NCBI RefSeq assembly: GCF_905220565.1
Contig: NC_059396.1
Coordinates: 10,575,206-10,639,205 of the forward strand
Length of the DNA stretch: 64,000 bases
Source of the DNA: Melitaea cinxia
Lineage: Eukaryota; Arthropoda; Insecta; Lepidoptera; Nymphalidae
Direction: 5' to 3'
Under the pieces are notes generated by a model, which ran no database searches, was not told the DNA's origin, and worked only from the letters and a program-made list of their open reading frames with translations. The translations under genes were made by a program, and so were the position numbers. Below are positions 35,931-47,264 of this stretch, piece after piece (positions within the stretch are counted from its first letter, which is position 1; every line of letters starts with the position of its first letter).

Positions 35931-37391
35931 ACATTTCATCTTTGTGAAATAGTCAGTCATATCTTTCCACTTTAACATCTTTTTGTTATGTCTATAAATT
36001 TACGTGATCTTGTTTTTTTTATTACCTAATTAATATAATATTACGTATTTAAATACACATAATTTGAAAATTTGTGACATTTTGTAAGATATTTTACGAA
36101 TATCGACTAAAAATGTAATTAATTTTTAGTCTAACGTAATTTCCTAAGATCGTGGATAATTTGTTTATTTTAATTATGAACTCACGGAAATAGTTACTTA
36201 ACCAGTAACAAGTACGTACTTAGCTAGGCGGCACTTTCAACTGTAACATAGTTTATAGTTGAAAGGATATAAGTATTTTATTCTAAGTAGCAATTAAGAT
36301 TGCTTTCTAGAAATTATTGCCCATTGTTAACGAATATTCGATACTTACTCAAAACTTTCTTGAATAGCGTACACATATATATAGCGTACACATAAATTGC
36401 TTCTGGGCTATAAAATACAAGCAGCATCATAATTCTTGAGATAGTAAAAAAGTAAATATTTATTTAATTTACAGCTTTATTATCAGAAACTAAGTAGGTA
36501 TAGAAGAACGGCGCATGCGTGCAATAATAATATGTATGTAGTAGGTATATGAATAAATTATGTTGTAGCATTGCACAACAAATAGGTACAACATTACAGA
36601 TGCAAACATCGCTTGTTATGGAATCGATCTGAGAGATCACGCATTGCATTCACGCACTCCTATGGATTAATTTGTATTGAATATGTTACTAGGAATTGTA
36701 CATGATTATAATGTTTCTAGTGATTGTTGATGCTACGCTGTGTTCGCACGATGTTAAGCGCGTGAGACAATTTTTATGTAGTTTCTATCGTAGGGCCTAT
36801 AACAAAAAGCCTGTACGTGTCACGTATTCATATAATATACAACTTTAGAAGTTGCCGCCACAGGCTACCTCAATAGTTCCCCAAATTCCGAGTTTTTTTG
36901 TAAAACTTTAAAGCCGTATCCTGAATTCCGTGTCACGTTTTATAATTAGTGTGTAAATAAGTTGTAAATTTCTTGCCAAGTGAGCGTTTACGAAAGTATC
37001 TTAAAACTTACCATTGATAAGGAAAAAACTGGTTCATTAAAATAGACTAATCGTGTCAACGCTTATCATAGAAGAGGCCTGTTTCACCCAAATTAAGATG
37101 CAATCGGAAGTAATTGTGCAATGAAAGCTTTGTTTGTTGAAGTCGTTGATTGTCCATGCTATAAATTATATTACCCAAGAGATAAATATAAAAATAATTA
37201 AAAGATGATAAGAATAATTTAAGAAGGAAATAATTATGATGAGCATATAGCCCACACATATTTTAAAATATATGTTTTTAACGTAATTAATACGTGAAGC
37301 AAAAACTTTGTACCCCTTTTTACGAGAATTGCGCGAACGGAGGAGTGTGAAATTTCATACACTTATAGTTTATACATATAGAGAAGAAGTC
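35931..37391. other. non-coding, no feature seen
   Basis: AT-rich sequence without supported feature. Confidence 0.4.
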
Positions 37392-37573
37392 AGTCAGTCA
37401 GTTCAGCCTATTGTAGTCCACTGCTGGACACAGGCCTCCGCAAGTTCGTGCCAGACATCCCGGTTTTCCGCAATCCTCATCCAGCCTTCACCGGCAATCT
37501 TACGTAGATCGTCGGTCCAACGAGCCGGAGGACGTCCCACACTGCGTTTGCCAAGACGCGGTCCCCACTTCAG
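37392..37573 (-). pseudogene. RTE-type LINE reverse-transcriptase tail fragment
   Basis: Minus-strand frame reads LKWGPRLGKRSVGRPPARWT, then DDLRKIAGEGWMR, AENRDVWHELAEACVQQWT. The GRPxxRWxDD and W..LAEACVQQW pattern is the conserved C-terminus of RTE-clade LINE polymerases. The downstream tail on the plus strand starts CAGCCTATTGTAGTCCACTG, like Repeat C. Truncated relic. Confidence 0.85.
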
Positions 37574-37791
37574 TACAGAAGAAGTGCAGAATGCTAATAT
37601 TTTTCTTAAATTTACTCTTTTGTTAATTATTATACAAGTACTATATACTTTGACACTATATATATATGACAACAGAACCTTAATAATAGTGTTCAAACTT
37701 ATAATCTATATACAGGCAGTCCTCGTACTTATGGTTATGTAAGGTTCTCGAAATACGCGAAGTAAATCGAAACGACGTAAGTCGAGACATA

Positions 37792-38400
37792 TTTTTAACC
37801 GACTTCCAAAAAAGGAGGAGATTCTCAATTCGACTGTTTATTTTTATTATTTTTTCTTTTTTTATATCACTAGGTCGGCAAACAAGCGTACGGCTCACCT
37901 GATGGTAAGCGATTACCGTAGCTTATAGACGCCTGCAACACCAGAAGCATCGCAAGCGCGTTGCCGACCCTATCCCCAATCCCCCCAGGAGCTCTGGTCA
38001 CCTTACTCACCAACAGGAACACAATACTGCTTGAAAACAGTATTATTTTGCTGTGGTCTTCTGTAAGGTCGAGGTACTACCCCAGTCGGGCTGCTCCATA
38101 TTTTGAGCAGGAAATTCCTGCTGTGCCCTACCTCAGACTGTATTTTTTTTTTATGTATGTTACATCAGAACTTTTGACTGGGTGGAGCGATTTCGACAAA
38201 TTTTCTTTTAATCGAAAGGTGGTGTGTGTCAATTGGTCCCATTTAAATTTATTTGAGAACTACTTTTCGAGCTATATCTAATAATGCGTTTTTACTTGAC
38301 GTTTTTTTCGTCGACCTACGTTGTATTATACCGCATAACTTTCTACTGGATGTACCGATCTTGATAATTCTTTTTTTGTTGGAAACGAGATATCCCAAGT
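37792..38400 (-). repeat. Repeat A copy 4, split by Repeat D and truncated
   Basis: Begins TTTTTAACCGACTTCC, is interrupted at the GACTGT position by a Repeat D insertion (37862-38136), resumes GACTGTATTTTTTTTT and stops at GAGATATCCCAAGT without the mini-hairpin end. Confidence 0.85.
37862..38136 (-). repeat. Repeat D copy 3, inserted in Repeat A
   Basis: CACTAGGTCGGCAAACAAGC through CACCTGATGGTAAGCG to GCAGGAAATTCCTGCTGTGC. GACTGT is present on both sides, a likely short target duplication. A plus-strand ORF over it (37961-38281) is a coincidence of the repeat. Confidence 0.8.
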
Positions 38401-40033
38401 TTACTTTATTATCAAAAGTAAGTTCTTAAAATAATTATAAATATACTTTTGCAATTGCTAGTTAATTTTGGTATTTGTGTGTTATTAATTTTAATAATAA
38501 TGATAAAACTTTAATAATCAAAATATTTAATGAGAAATAATAAATTAAAATTTTGGCTTAAAGAAACTATCAATTCTAGATTGCTTAGTTTCTTTTTTCT
38601 TGCTATCATACAGGTCTTGATATAACAGATTAACAGACAGGTCTAAATATAACAGATTAACAGACAGGTATAACAGATTTAAATTATTAGTTAATTAAGT
38701 TAGGTATATTCAGATTTCAACTCACTTATGACTTCCGGTACTAGCTCGTCTTTTAAACTTAACAAGAATTTTTCAATTTACGACGAATTACAAAACCTTA
38801 CGAAATTACAAACTGTGATTTTTTTCTAATTTGACGGTCTCTTGATTTGGCGCCATCGTACACCGCACGACACGGCCCGTATGGACAGGCCTGTAACGTA
38901 CAAGTACAGTAATAGAAATAGTCGTTTAGTTGATATTACAAAACAATGGCGGTTGATATCAAAGCACGGCGGTTCCGTTGATTTATCGCCTTTCCGACAT
39001 AGGACCCTTTGTTTTATCCTCAATAGCTTACTTGTTTCTTGATCAAAAGTTCCGTGTCGGAGGTTAATGGCGGATTTACTTCTGAACTAAATTAATTATC
39101 ACTACTATTTAATTATTATCGATTACTTTTTATAATGATTTCTATATCGTATATTTTCTTTTTGTTGTAGCATAATATTATGTTTAAAACGAACATGCTC
39201 TCTTAGGTATTAAAAATACGTAGGTAGGTACCTACTTACTTAAAATTACGAGTAGGTATTTTAACTGTTAAATATTACTTACAGCTTTTTGAAGGCATAT
39301 TAGACGTTCATAAACTAAAAATATTCTTTGTTTCAACGTTAATTTTATTGTTTCGATATCGAGTCATCTCCACCCGCTTAAAAGGCGATATTGTGCATAA
39401 AAGTTTAAATTAGATAAGTATCTATTGGTTGCCCTAAATAAGGCGATACTGTGTTCAGTGCATTGTTAAATTAAAGTATTTGAGCCAGCTGTTCAATGAA
39501 ATTTGATTCAATCTACTGATGGGACATGTGCGACTTTACATCTCTATACGTCCCCACAGGGCTACTGTGGAGGAACGTATTTTTTGTTGCGTGTCGGCTT
39601 GGCACGGGCGCGGGTGCAGGCCTACGACGAATAGGCGTCGGCAGGTGGTTGAGAAACACGTGTGCGCAGCGGTTAGCGGCACGATCGTTATGAGATTTGT
39701 TACGATGCGTTTCGCAAATATACTCTATTATTTTGCTACAAATGTTTAAAACCAAGATGAGCGTGTAAACAAAGCAAACCATGTTTTAGTTAAATTTATA
39801 TAAAATAAATAACATTATTGGTAATACCACAAATTACTCGTCGTATATTGTATCGAGAAAACAATAAAATGCTCTTAATTTATGCAACTGAATAAAAATA
39901 TTTTCATGTTTATGAGGCACACAGCGTTTGATGTAATGTTACTGTTTTAAATTCGTTATTGATGTATAATATTTGTATCATCTGGACCGCAAATGGCACC
40001 GTTATCGTCGGCGCCGGCGCCTGCACAGGCTTA
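38401..40033. other. non-coding upstream of the first tensin-region promoter
   Basis: AT-rich. The 39530-39690 patch is GC-richer and open on both strands (39513-39782), without a recognisable protein; it may be part of a promoter-proximal region. GTCGGCGCCGGCGCCTG near 40007-40023 is a CpG-rich palindrome. Confidence 0.4.
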
Positions 40034-40085
40034 TGACGTCATTGTACTATAAATGAGAGCATGAGAGCACTGGAAGCCCTCAGAC
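40034..40085 (+). promoter_or_regulatory. CRE - TATA - initiator promoter
   Basis: A full cAMP-response/ATF palindrome TGACGTCA (40034-40041) is followed by TATAAATG (40048-40055) and TCAGAC (A at 40082), 34 nt after the TATA start. This spacing is that of a TATA-initiator core promoter. It is about 700 bp upstream of the first C1 exon on the same strand, so it may start a tensin transcript. Confidence 0.5.
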
Positions 40086-40486
40086 AAACACAAAGCTTGT
40101 AATCTGCTACAGCCACTTTAGCGTGACTAATATTTTATTAGCAATTCAAGAGTAAAAAAGAGATGTATGAAACGATCATCTTTTGAAACTACTTTTGTAT
40201 TATACTTCATAAGATGAGATTTATGTTGTCGGTTACAATTTGCTAACTAGTGTTAAGCGTGTCAGGGCTTTAACAAGATAAAGATCGTGGTCTGACGACC
40301 GTTCATTCAATTGAAATTGTAACATGTAATGAAGTAGTGCTGTAAAAGAAGCTGACAGCAATAAAAACAATTATGAAAATTATATATTTTATGTCAACAG
40401 TTAATGTGAACAAATTCACCATTCCTTTATAAAATAATAACTCAGTTTGTAGCTAGAATGTAAATAAGCATTAGGTGCAATCTTAG

Positions 40487-40571
40487 TAGAAATGGCGGTA
40501 AAGGCACGCGTCATTATGAATGGATTGACGATGGCGCATTGTGCGATGTAGGGGATCGGTACGAAGGGCAG
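40487..40571 (+). CDS. candidate exon just upstream of the C1 exon
   Basis: A consensus donor (GGGCAG|GTAAGG) at 40571 ends an open frame reading RNGGKGTRHYEWIDDGALCD then VGDRYEGQ, in phase 0 with the C1 exon at 40797; the intron would be 225 nt. The acceptor (CAATCTTAG) is weak and there is no in-frame ATG, so as an exon it must be internal. Alternatively it is the 5' UTR end of a transcript from the 40.05-kb promoter. The protein text resembles nothing I know. Confidence 0.35.
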
Positions 40572-40796
40572 GTAAGGGTGAGGTAGCCAGTGGTCGAGTC
40601 GGTCGCTTACAACAAACCTATTCTTATTATCATGCTCGTTGGAAATAGAGTTTTAAAGTAACACAATACTGTATTTACACGATGGTACAGATTTCTATAC
40701 AAATAATCGATGTCTTTTAGGAATGGTATGAACGGAGATTGTATGTGTACAAATGTAATGTATCATTGATTTGATTTAATTTTTTTTTTGTTTCAG

Positions 40797-40905
40797 AAGG
40801 AGGGCGTAGCACAGGCACATGCATTTCGAAGTAAAGTATTCAAAAAACCGAGGTCCTGCCAATGGTGTCATCAACTAGTTCACAACCAGGGTAGCTGTTG
40901 CAGAG
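40797..40905 (+). CDS. tensin-like gene: C1-domain exon, first half
   Basis: Acceptor TTTTTTTTTGTTTCAG and donor GAG|GTGGGT bracket 109 nt, phase 0 to 1. It encodes KEGVAQAHAFRSKVFKKPRS and CQWCHQLVHNQGSCCR. The C1 zinc-finger pattern is clear: H, 12 residues, C, 2, C, then a loop with QGSCC, continuing in the next exon as VC. The loop is shorter than in diacylglycerol-binding C1 domains of protein kinase C, so it is an atypical C1 not expected to bind phorbol ester. HxFRxKVFxK...C..C.......GxxCRVCK...H..CExK is, as I recall it, the pattern of the N-terminal C1 domain of long tensin isoforms. Tensins are focal-adhesion scaffolds that link integrin tails to actin through C-terminal SH2 and PTB domains, which would lie beyond this window. 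Another C1-containing scaffold cannot be excluded. Confidence 0.8.
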
Positions 40906-42377
40906 GTGGGTATCGGAATTCTATTGACTTTACATAAATAATAAAGATTTGTTTCATCAACTCATACTTTAATATTATCACTGAGAGGTGTAAAAGTGCT
41001 TAGATATTCAAAATCCTCTTTTATTTGTTTACTTCACGCTATTGACATTCAAAGGTCACTGACTATGAAATTGCTAGAACTACAGACGAATATTTTATCT
41101 GAATGTCACGACCACAAACTAAAACAGCTTAAAAATTTATATTTTTTAAATACCTTTATTTATAGACCTTATTATTTGTTAGATGTATTTACGGTTGTGT
41201 TATTTTTACATAGATTTGTGTATAGATATGTACTTAATTATTGTCACCACAAATTTTCGTTCATAAGTTAATGTGTATACGAGTATATATATACGTACGT
41301 ATACATTGTTCCAATGCTCTATTACGAGTATTATTCTATAACTACCATTGTATGAGCAACTTCTTTATAAGCATATATTATGTTATATAGATAAAGATCT
41401 AGTTAGGTCTTAAATCTAAAATTATGTAAATATTATCTTCAACCACAAGAATTATTATGCCTGAAATTAATTAAACAACCACGTTCCTACGAAAAAATTT
41501 TTATTTCAATAAAAAATATTGATATTTATTTTAAATGATCCCGTTATTTCGGTGTTTATCATTTTATGTGATCTGATAGCAATGTTGATCACATTACCAT
41601 CTCCTAAATACTTTAAACTAGTCCGGGAGCCGGTAACACTAAAAACCGCGTTATCACGGATTTTTAAGATTCGCCTGACAGAAAATCCATTATCGGACTA
41701 ATAAAATTGCTTTGTCGGCGTGCATTTAATCAAATAGAAGTAATTTTATTACATACTTTATTATATATCTATCATTTATACAAGGTGGTCGTGACAATAC
41801 GACAATAATTAATACTGAGTATAGCTAGTAACATTCTCAATTAGCCTGCAAAAATTAAATTAACTAATATCTCATAGTTTAGTCACAAAACACTTTTCTT
41901 TTTTTATAACTAAAACATCACCCCATATCTGTTATTAAGCTGTCATCATGGCCGACACAAGTTACGTATTTAAAACAATTTAAATAAAAGTTGTAAATAA
42001 TGTAATTTCACTAATCGTGCTACAATTTAACGCAAAATAAACCTTATACCGTTGTTCATAAGACACTAGAATTAATATGTGGAGAGGTAATAATTGATTT
42101 GCGCTTTCTTTCTGAAATATTTCGACCGATTTCTTTCGTATTTCGCACATCGTAATTCGTAATCGTAAGTAGGTCAGTGTGTCGCCGACTGCCGTTAGCC
42201 TGTGACGTGTTAAGCTATTTGATACCTCAGCGCTCGCGCAACATTCGATCTAGTGACGCCATTGTTTATAAGTACTCAAGTATATTTTTTTGTTACTGTG
42301 AGATATTAGACGCTTGAATTAAGTGAAGGGTAAAGCTTTAGATTAGGTAAAATCGAATTTCGGGATCGTGGGGGGAA

Positions 42378-42399
42378 GGGGGGGGGGGGGGGGGGGGGG
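42378..42399 (+). repeat. 22-nt uninterrupted G run
   Basis: Preceded by GTGGGGGGAA. The equivalent place in the right arm is C-rich but interrupted (44660-44693). A run this long can form a G-quadruplex and is also a typical sequencing and assembly weak spot. Confidence 0.85.
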
Positions 42400-42496
42400 A
42401 ACACTACCCCTGGTACCACTATCACACCTCGGAACCCCATAGTTATGGAGATATCGATGGTTAAAGTTTTGAGGTTAGAAGAAGAATTTCGTACCT

Positions 42497-42580
42497 TTCA
42501 CACGTTATTTTCACATTTCACACGCGTTTTTTCACATTTCACACATTATTTTCACATTTCACACATTATTTTCACATTTT
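42497..42580. repeat. tandem CACATTTCACAC repeat, period about 22 bp
   Basis: Four to five copies of TTTTCACATTTCACACATTA or close variants; further weaker copies at 42665-42760. Present only in the left arm of the foldback. Confidence 0.7.
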
Positions 42581-43165
42581 ATAAGCTATTTTAAAAATAA
42601 AAACGATTTCGACTCCAAAATCAACAAACAATACAACTTCGATACTCATGCTCCATTCTATAGTTTTCACATCTTATTTTCACATTTCGCACTTAATTAT
42701 AACATTCCACACGTTAATTTAACGTTTTCACACGGTTTCACACGGTTTTCACACTTCAAAACCCCATAGTTATAGAGATATCCATGGTTAAAGTTTTGAG
42801 GTTGATTGATCAACAAACGATACAACTTACGGTAACTATGCTTCGATCCGTAGCTTTAAGATGTTATATTCACATTTCGCACTTGATATTAGCACTTTAA
42901 ACGTTAAGTTATTGTTTTTACACGATTTTTTTTAACAACTGAGAAATAGATGTTTTAATAAAAAATGACAGGCCACTTATCGTTTCGTTCTAAAACAATA
43001 TACATTGTTTTTGTTTAAATAACTGTAAAGGCAAAAGTCTTACATCATACAGCCTTGTTTCATATTATATTTTTTAATTAAATAAATAAAATATAATGAA
43101 GTAAAAAACATGACATGAATAATTTTTTTTTTACAATAATCTGACTTCAGAAAAAGACCGAAAGA

Positions 43166-43505
43166 AACCCATACCTATCTAATTTAAAAATTACACCGTT
43201 TGTAGACATAGTTTTGTTACAAAAAAAAAACCCTAACCTATCTAATTTAAAAATTATATCGTTTATAAACATAGTTTTGTTACAAAAAAAAAAAAAAATA
43301 ACCCTAACCTATCTAATTTAAAAATTATATCGTTTATAAACATAGTTTTGTTACAAAAAAAAAAAAAAATAACCCTAACCTATCTAATTTAAAAATTATA
43401 TCGTTTATAAACATAGTTTTGTTACAAAAAAAAAAAAAATAACCCTAACCTATCTAATTTAAAAATTATATCGTTTATAGACAGTTTTGTTACAAAAAAA
43501 AATAA
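43166..43505. repeat. five tandem units of about 71 bp in the foldback loop
   Basis: Each unit has CCCTAACCTATCTAATTTAA, AAATTATATCGTTTATAAAC, ATAGTTTTGTTAC and an A-tract of 9-16. Units start near 43231, 43302, 43373 and 43443 after a diverged first unit. Spacing changes only with the A-tract length. Confidence 0.85.
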
Positions 43506-43524
43506 TCTACCACCTTTAAAGTTA

Positions 43525-43725
43525 GAGGAACGCTTGGCTCCGGCGCTGCGGGAAGTGCAGCCCTTCCGCCCTTGCGTGCGAAAGCACGCTCACTCATGCT
43601 CCGTTCCGCAGCGGAGGCTGGTCGCCTTCGGCGACCAGCCTCAGCCGCTCCTCTACGCATTCGTTCGCGCGCTTTCGCACGGCGGGCGAGGGCTGCCCTC
43701 CCTCCGCGCCTCCGCGACACAAAAA
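43525..43725. other. GC-rich island with strong hairpins
   Basis: About 200 bp of high GC inside AT-rich sequence. Contains GCGTGC-GAAA-GCACGC (a GNRA-type tetraloop hairpin, 43576-43591) and GGCTGGTCGCC-TTC-GGCGACCAGCC (43617-43641, 11-bp stem). Long ORFs on both strands (43490-43720 minus, 43534-43809 plus) follow from the absence of AT-rich stop codons and show no domain. Confidence 0.6.
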
Positions 43726-44833
43726 AAACACTCTAGGGGTAGGACAGACCAAGACCACGTGGACAGTGGGATGCTCCGATTCGGTTTTGGGTATTTTTCG
43801 AATTTCTAAACCTATATTCTAGCACGCAATGTTACTAAATATAAATTAATTTTGATACTATAATTTAAAATTATAGACCATAAATTTTGAAAATTAACTA
43901 CATAGGTATTTATAAATTTATTTTAGTTCTATAGAATATTTTACACAATTGTTTGTTGAGATTGTATATTTCAAAAGAATGATAACTTAAAGAGTAAAAG
44001 TATGTATTTAAATAATAAAAAAAAATTTTACCACACACACACCACCACACACCTATATTCAACATATTTTTATATTTATTTATTGTCATATAAAATGAAC
44101 TAAAATATTGAGTATTTTTCGTTTATAACAGTAAATAATTAAAAATAAAATATATTTAATTAAAAAATATAATATGAAACAAGGCTGTATGGTGTAAGAC
44201 TTTTGCCTTTACAGTTATTTAAACAAAAACAATGTATATTGTTTTAGAACGAAACGATAAGTGGCCTGTCATTTTTTATTAAAACATCTATTTCTCAGTT
44301 GTTAAAAAAAATCGTGTAAAAACAATAACTTAACGTTTAAAATGCTAATATCAAGTGCGAAATGTGAATATAACATCTTAAAGCTACGGATCGAAGCATA
44401 GTTACCGCAAGTTGTATCGTTTGTTGATCTTGAAATCGAGATTATTTTTACGTACTTCTGTTCGAAAATAACTTATAAAGTTGCAAAACGGCGCATGAAT
44501 TGCACTGCCCGCAGCGTTGGAGCTAAGGTGAAGTCAGACGCGGAGCTCAAAGGTATAATAATAGCTTTAAATTCTTCTTCTAACCTCAAAACTTTAACCA
44601 TCGATATCTCCATAACCATGGGGTTCCGAGGTGGGATAGTGGTACCAGGGGTAGTGTTCCCCACCCACCCACCCCCCATCCCCCCACGGTCCCGAAATTC
44701 GATTTTACCTAATCTAAATCTTAGCCAAGTGAAGTGAGATTAAGTGAAGACACATTATTTAGGATATTTATTAGGTAAACTGTGCGAAATTAGACGCTTA
44801 TTTTGTGTGCAAATAGTAATATTTTTAATAAAA

Positions 44834-46551
44834 ATGCCTCGCTATAATTATACGGCTTCAGAGTACACCGATATGATATTAATTTATGGAGAATGTGACA
44901 CAAACGCTGCTTTAGCGATTCGTACATATCAAGAGAGGTATGGGCATACCCGTGTTTGTCCAACAAATGGTCGAACTATTGTCAAAGCTATCCAGAGGCT
45001 TCGGGAGAATCAACCCTTAATCCCACACTCAGATTGTGCTCCTCCGCAAGTCAGTGTGAACTTGGATGAACGGATTCTAAATCATTTTACTTTAAATCCA
45101 ACTACGAGCTTACGTAGAGTAGCTCGCCATTTTCGTGTGCCCCACTCAAGTGTGCACAAAATTTTGAAACTCGACAAACGTAAGCCTTTTAAATACAATA
45201 ATTGTGTTTGCTCGCAAACGAAAAAAAAACCGACTTCAATTACATCGACAAGTAATACAACAACGTAGATCGACGAAAAAATAGTCAAGCAACTACGCGT
45301 TATCAAAGATTACTCAAAAAGTAGTTATCAGATCTCGGTAACATTTATATGTGACCACATGATAAACATCAGCTTTCGATTAAATTAAAAATTATCAAAA
45401 TCGGTACACCCAGTAAAAAGTTATTACGAATTTTCGAGAGTTTCCCTCGATTTCTCTGGGATCCCATCATCAGATCCTGGTTTCCGTATCACGGTACCAA
45501 ACTAGGGATATCCCCTTTCCAACAAAAAAAGAATTATCAAAATCGGTACATCCAGTAGAAAGTTATGCGGTATAATACAACGTAGGTCGACGAAAAAAGC
45601 GTCAAGTAAAAACGCATTATTAGATATAACTCGAAAAGTAGTTGTTAGATCTCAAATAAATTTAAATGGGACCAATTGGCACACACCACCTTTCGATTAA
45701 AACAAAATTTGTCGAAATCGGTCTACCCGGTCAAAAGTTCTGATGTAACATACATAAAAAAAAAAAAAAAAAAAAAAAAAATACAGTCGAATTGAGAACC
45801 TCCTCCTTTTTTGGAAGTCGGTTAAAAAAGTACAGGCATTGTTAACAAGAGATATGTCTACCAGAGAAGAATTCTGTAACTCAATGTTACGAAAAAATGA
45901 AGAAATCCCCGACTTCCTCTTCAACGTAATGTGGACGGATGAAAGTACTTTTACCAAGAACGGTTTATGGAACCGTCACAACTTAAGGCACTGGAGCACT
46001 GAAAATCCGCAACTGACAAGAGACAGCTCGCATCAGTACAGATTTGCCATCAATGTGTGGGCTGGTATACACAGAAATACAATAATTGGGCCCATTTTTA
46101 TTGATGGTAATTTAAATGCGGAGAAATTTTTATTATTACTCAATGAAACAGTTTCAGAGTACATGGAAGAGCTTTCTCTCGATGTATATCGACAGACGTG
46201 GTACCAATTGGATGGTGCACCTGCACACTCGGTGACTTCTGCGAGAGCACGTTTAACCGAGATGTTTGGAGAGCGATGGATCGGCCGTTATGGCCCCACG
46301 AGGTGGCCACCGAGGTCACCAGACCTCACACCACTCGATTTTTTTTATGGGGTTACGTTAAAAATGATGTTTACGCCACGGATGTAACTGATGTGGAGGA
46401 CTTGAAAAATCGTATAATACGATCTTTTGATAAATTAAAAAGTATGGCAGTTAATGGTGACCTGTTATCAAAAGTGAGAAATAATATTTTACGTAGATAC
46501 ATTTCGTGTGTTCGAGTTCATGGTGGACATATTGAGAATTTTAAAATTTAA
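44834..46551 (+). pseudogene. Tc1/mariner transposase, disrupted
   Basis: Starts ATG CCT CGC at 44834. Piece 1 (44834-45197) encodes an N-terminal helix-turn-helix of the DUF4817-like type (ASEYTDMILIYGECDTNAAL) and a second HTH (TTSLRRVARHFRVPHSSVHK). Repeat A copy 5 then splits the frame. Piece 2 (from 45829) carries the DDE core: MWTDESTF (first D), WAGIHRNTIIGP, QLDGAPAH (second D), RSPDLTPLDF (third D). The spacing between the second D and the D of PLDF is 41 residues, that is D,D41D. All three acids remain. A one-base loss in the T run at 46339-46346 shifts the frame; the tail (WGYVKNDVYATDVTDVEDLK...) continues in another frame to the stop at 46551. It would have catalysed cut-and-paste of the surrounding element, but is now dead. 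Confidence 0.9.
45198..45828 (+). repeat. Repeat A copy 5, inside the transposase gene
   Basis: Full length, from TAATTGTGTTTGCTCGCAAAC to GAAGTCGGTTAAAAAA, with a 26-A run. The host frame is KPFKY before and VQALLTRD after it, so the borders are known to within a few bases; no clear target duplication is left. Confidence 0.95.
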
Positions 46552-47264
46552 TATCTTTTAATGTATTTTGTATGTGTTAATTATTCTGACAATCAAAAAC
46601 AAATAATTGAATAATAATAGTGTCAAAGTATTGCGATGTATTGTGTTACAGCGGCGAGAGGCTACCTGCCCGCCCGCCTTTAGTCAGAGGTCAGTGAATC
46701 TAAATTACAAATGGCGTACTATGTATTTTATTAATTTACGATATTAAGTTTGTTCGAAAATTTCATTTTTTCAAAAACGGTTCAAAATATTTTCTGATAG
46801 TTTTATGATATTTCTATATACCAATACGACCTGTGTTTTCATTTATTGTCGTATGGTCGTGTACACCTTGTATACAGATAGAGACGAAACTTCTGTGCCA
46901 ACGCGAATCTACTACCTACTTACTATATTACATTTATTTTATCTTGGTATGCGGATTTAAAATTACCAGAAGTATCGCTCATACCAGTTTAACAGTATTG
47001 GCTCGATTCACGCTTTTTACCAATAACAATGCAATTCAATTTACTTTTTTTGATAAATCGTGCCTTGTTAATCTACTTTCGTTAACTAGTTTATATCTTA
47101 TTTTGTTAAAGAGCTAGTATTAACTACATAACCTAAACGTTTATGTCATCAGGTTTTTGCCTATTAATATTCAACAAGATTTCTATTTAATAGTCCAATA
47201 AAATACATTTTTCTTGTACAATTATACAAAAATCTAATATTTTTACATTTTTAGGGTTAGTTCA

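Larger units (their letters stand above)
42331..44725. mobile_element. 2.4-kb foldback element inside the mariner element
   Basis: The left arm (about 42331-43098) and right arm (about 44140-44725) are inverse copies: TTTAGATTAGGTAAAATCGA, GAACACTACCCCTGGTACCA, TTATGGAGATATCGATGG and GCCTTGTTTCATATTATATT occur in both, inverted. The left arm carries extra tandem CACATTTCACAC repeats. ATTAAGTGAAG flanks the whole block (42318-42328 and 44739-44749), an 11-bp duplication consistent with one insertion event. The about 1-kb centre has a 71-bp tandem array and a GC-rich island. No transposase of its own. Confidence 0.8.
41779..46872 (+). mobile_element. Tc1/mariner DD41D element, interrupted twice
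   Basis: Terminal inverted repeats of 30 bp (41779-41808 and 46843-46872) start TACAAGGTG and share the inner ATACGACAATAA, 25 of 30 positions matching. TA dinucleotides flank both ends (41777-41778, 46873-46874), the mariner target duplication. Inside is one transposase gene in + orientation (44834-46551). About 3.0 kb of the 5.1 kb is later insertion: a foldback element (42331-44725) and Repeat A copy 5 (45198-45828), leaving roughly 2.0 kb of original element. Confidence 0.85.

Noticed and set aside
39513..39782. Opposed ORFs of 76 and 89 codons
   Set aside because: GC-rich patch with both strands open, no domain, no splice context; kept only as possible promoter-proximal DNA.
42378..42399. 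Biological meaning of the 22-G run
   Set aside because: A homopolymer this long may be a sequencing or assembly artefact; the matching place in the other arm is interrupted.
43166..43505. CCCTAACC units as telomeric repeats
   Set aside because: The insect telomere unit is TTAGG (CCTAA). Here CCTAACC is one short part of a 71-bp unit and is not repeated head to tail.
43490..43809. Long GC-rich ORFs of 76 and 91 codons
   Set aside because: Arg/Ala-rich translations on both strands of a hairpin island inside a foldback element; no domain.
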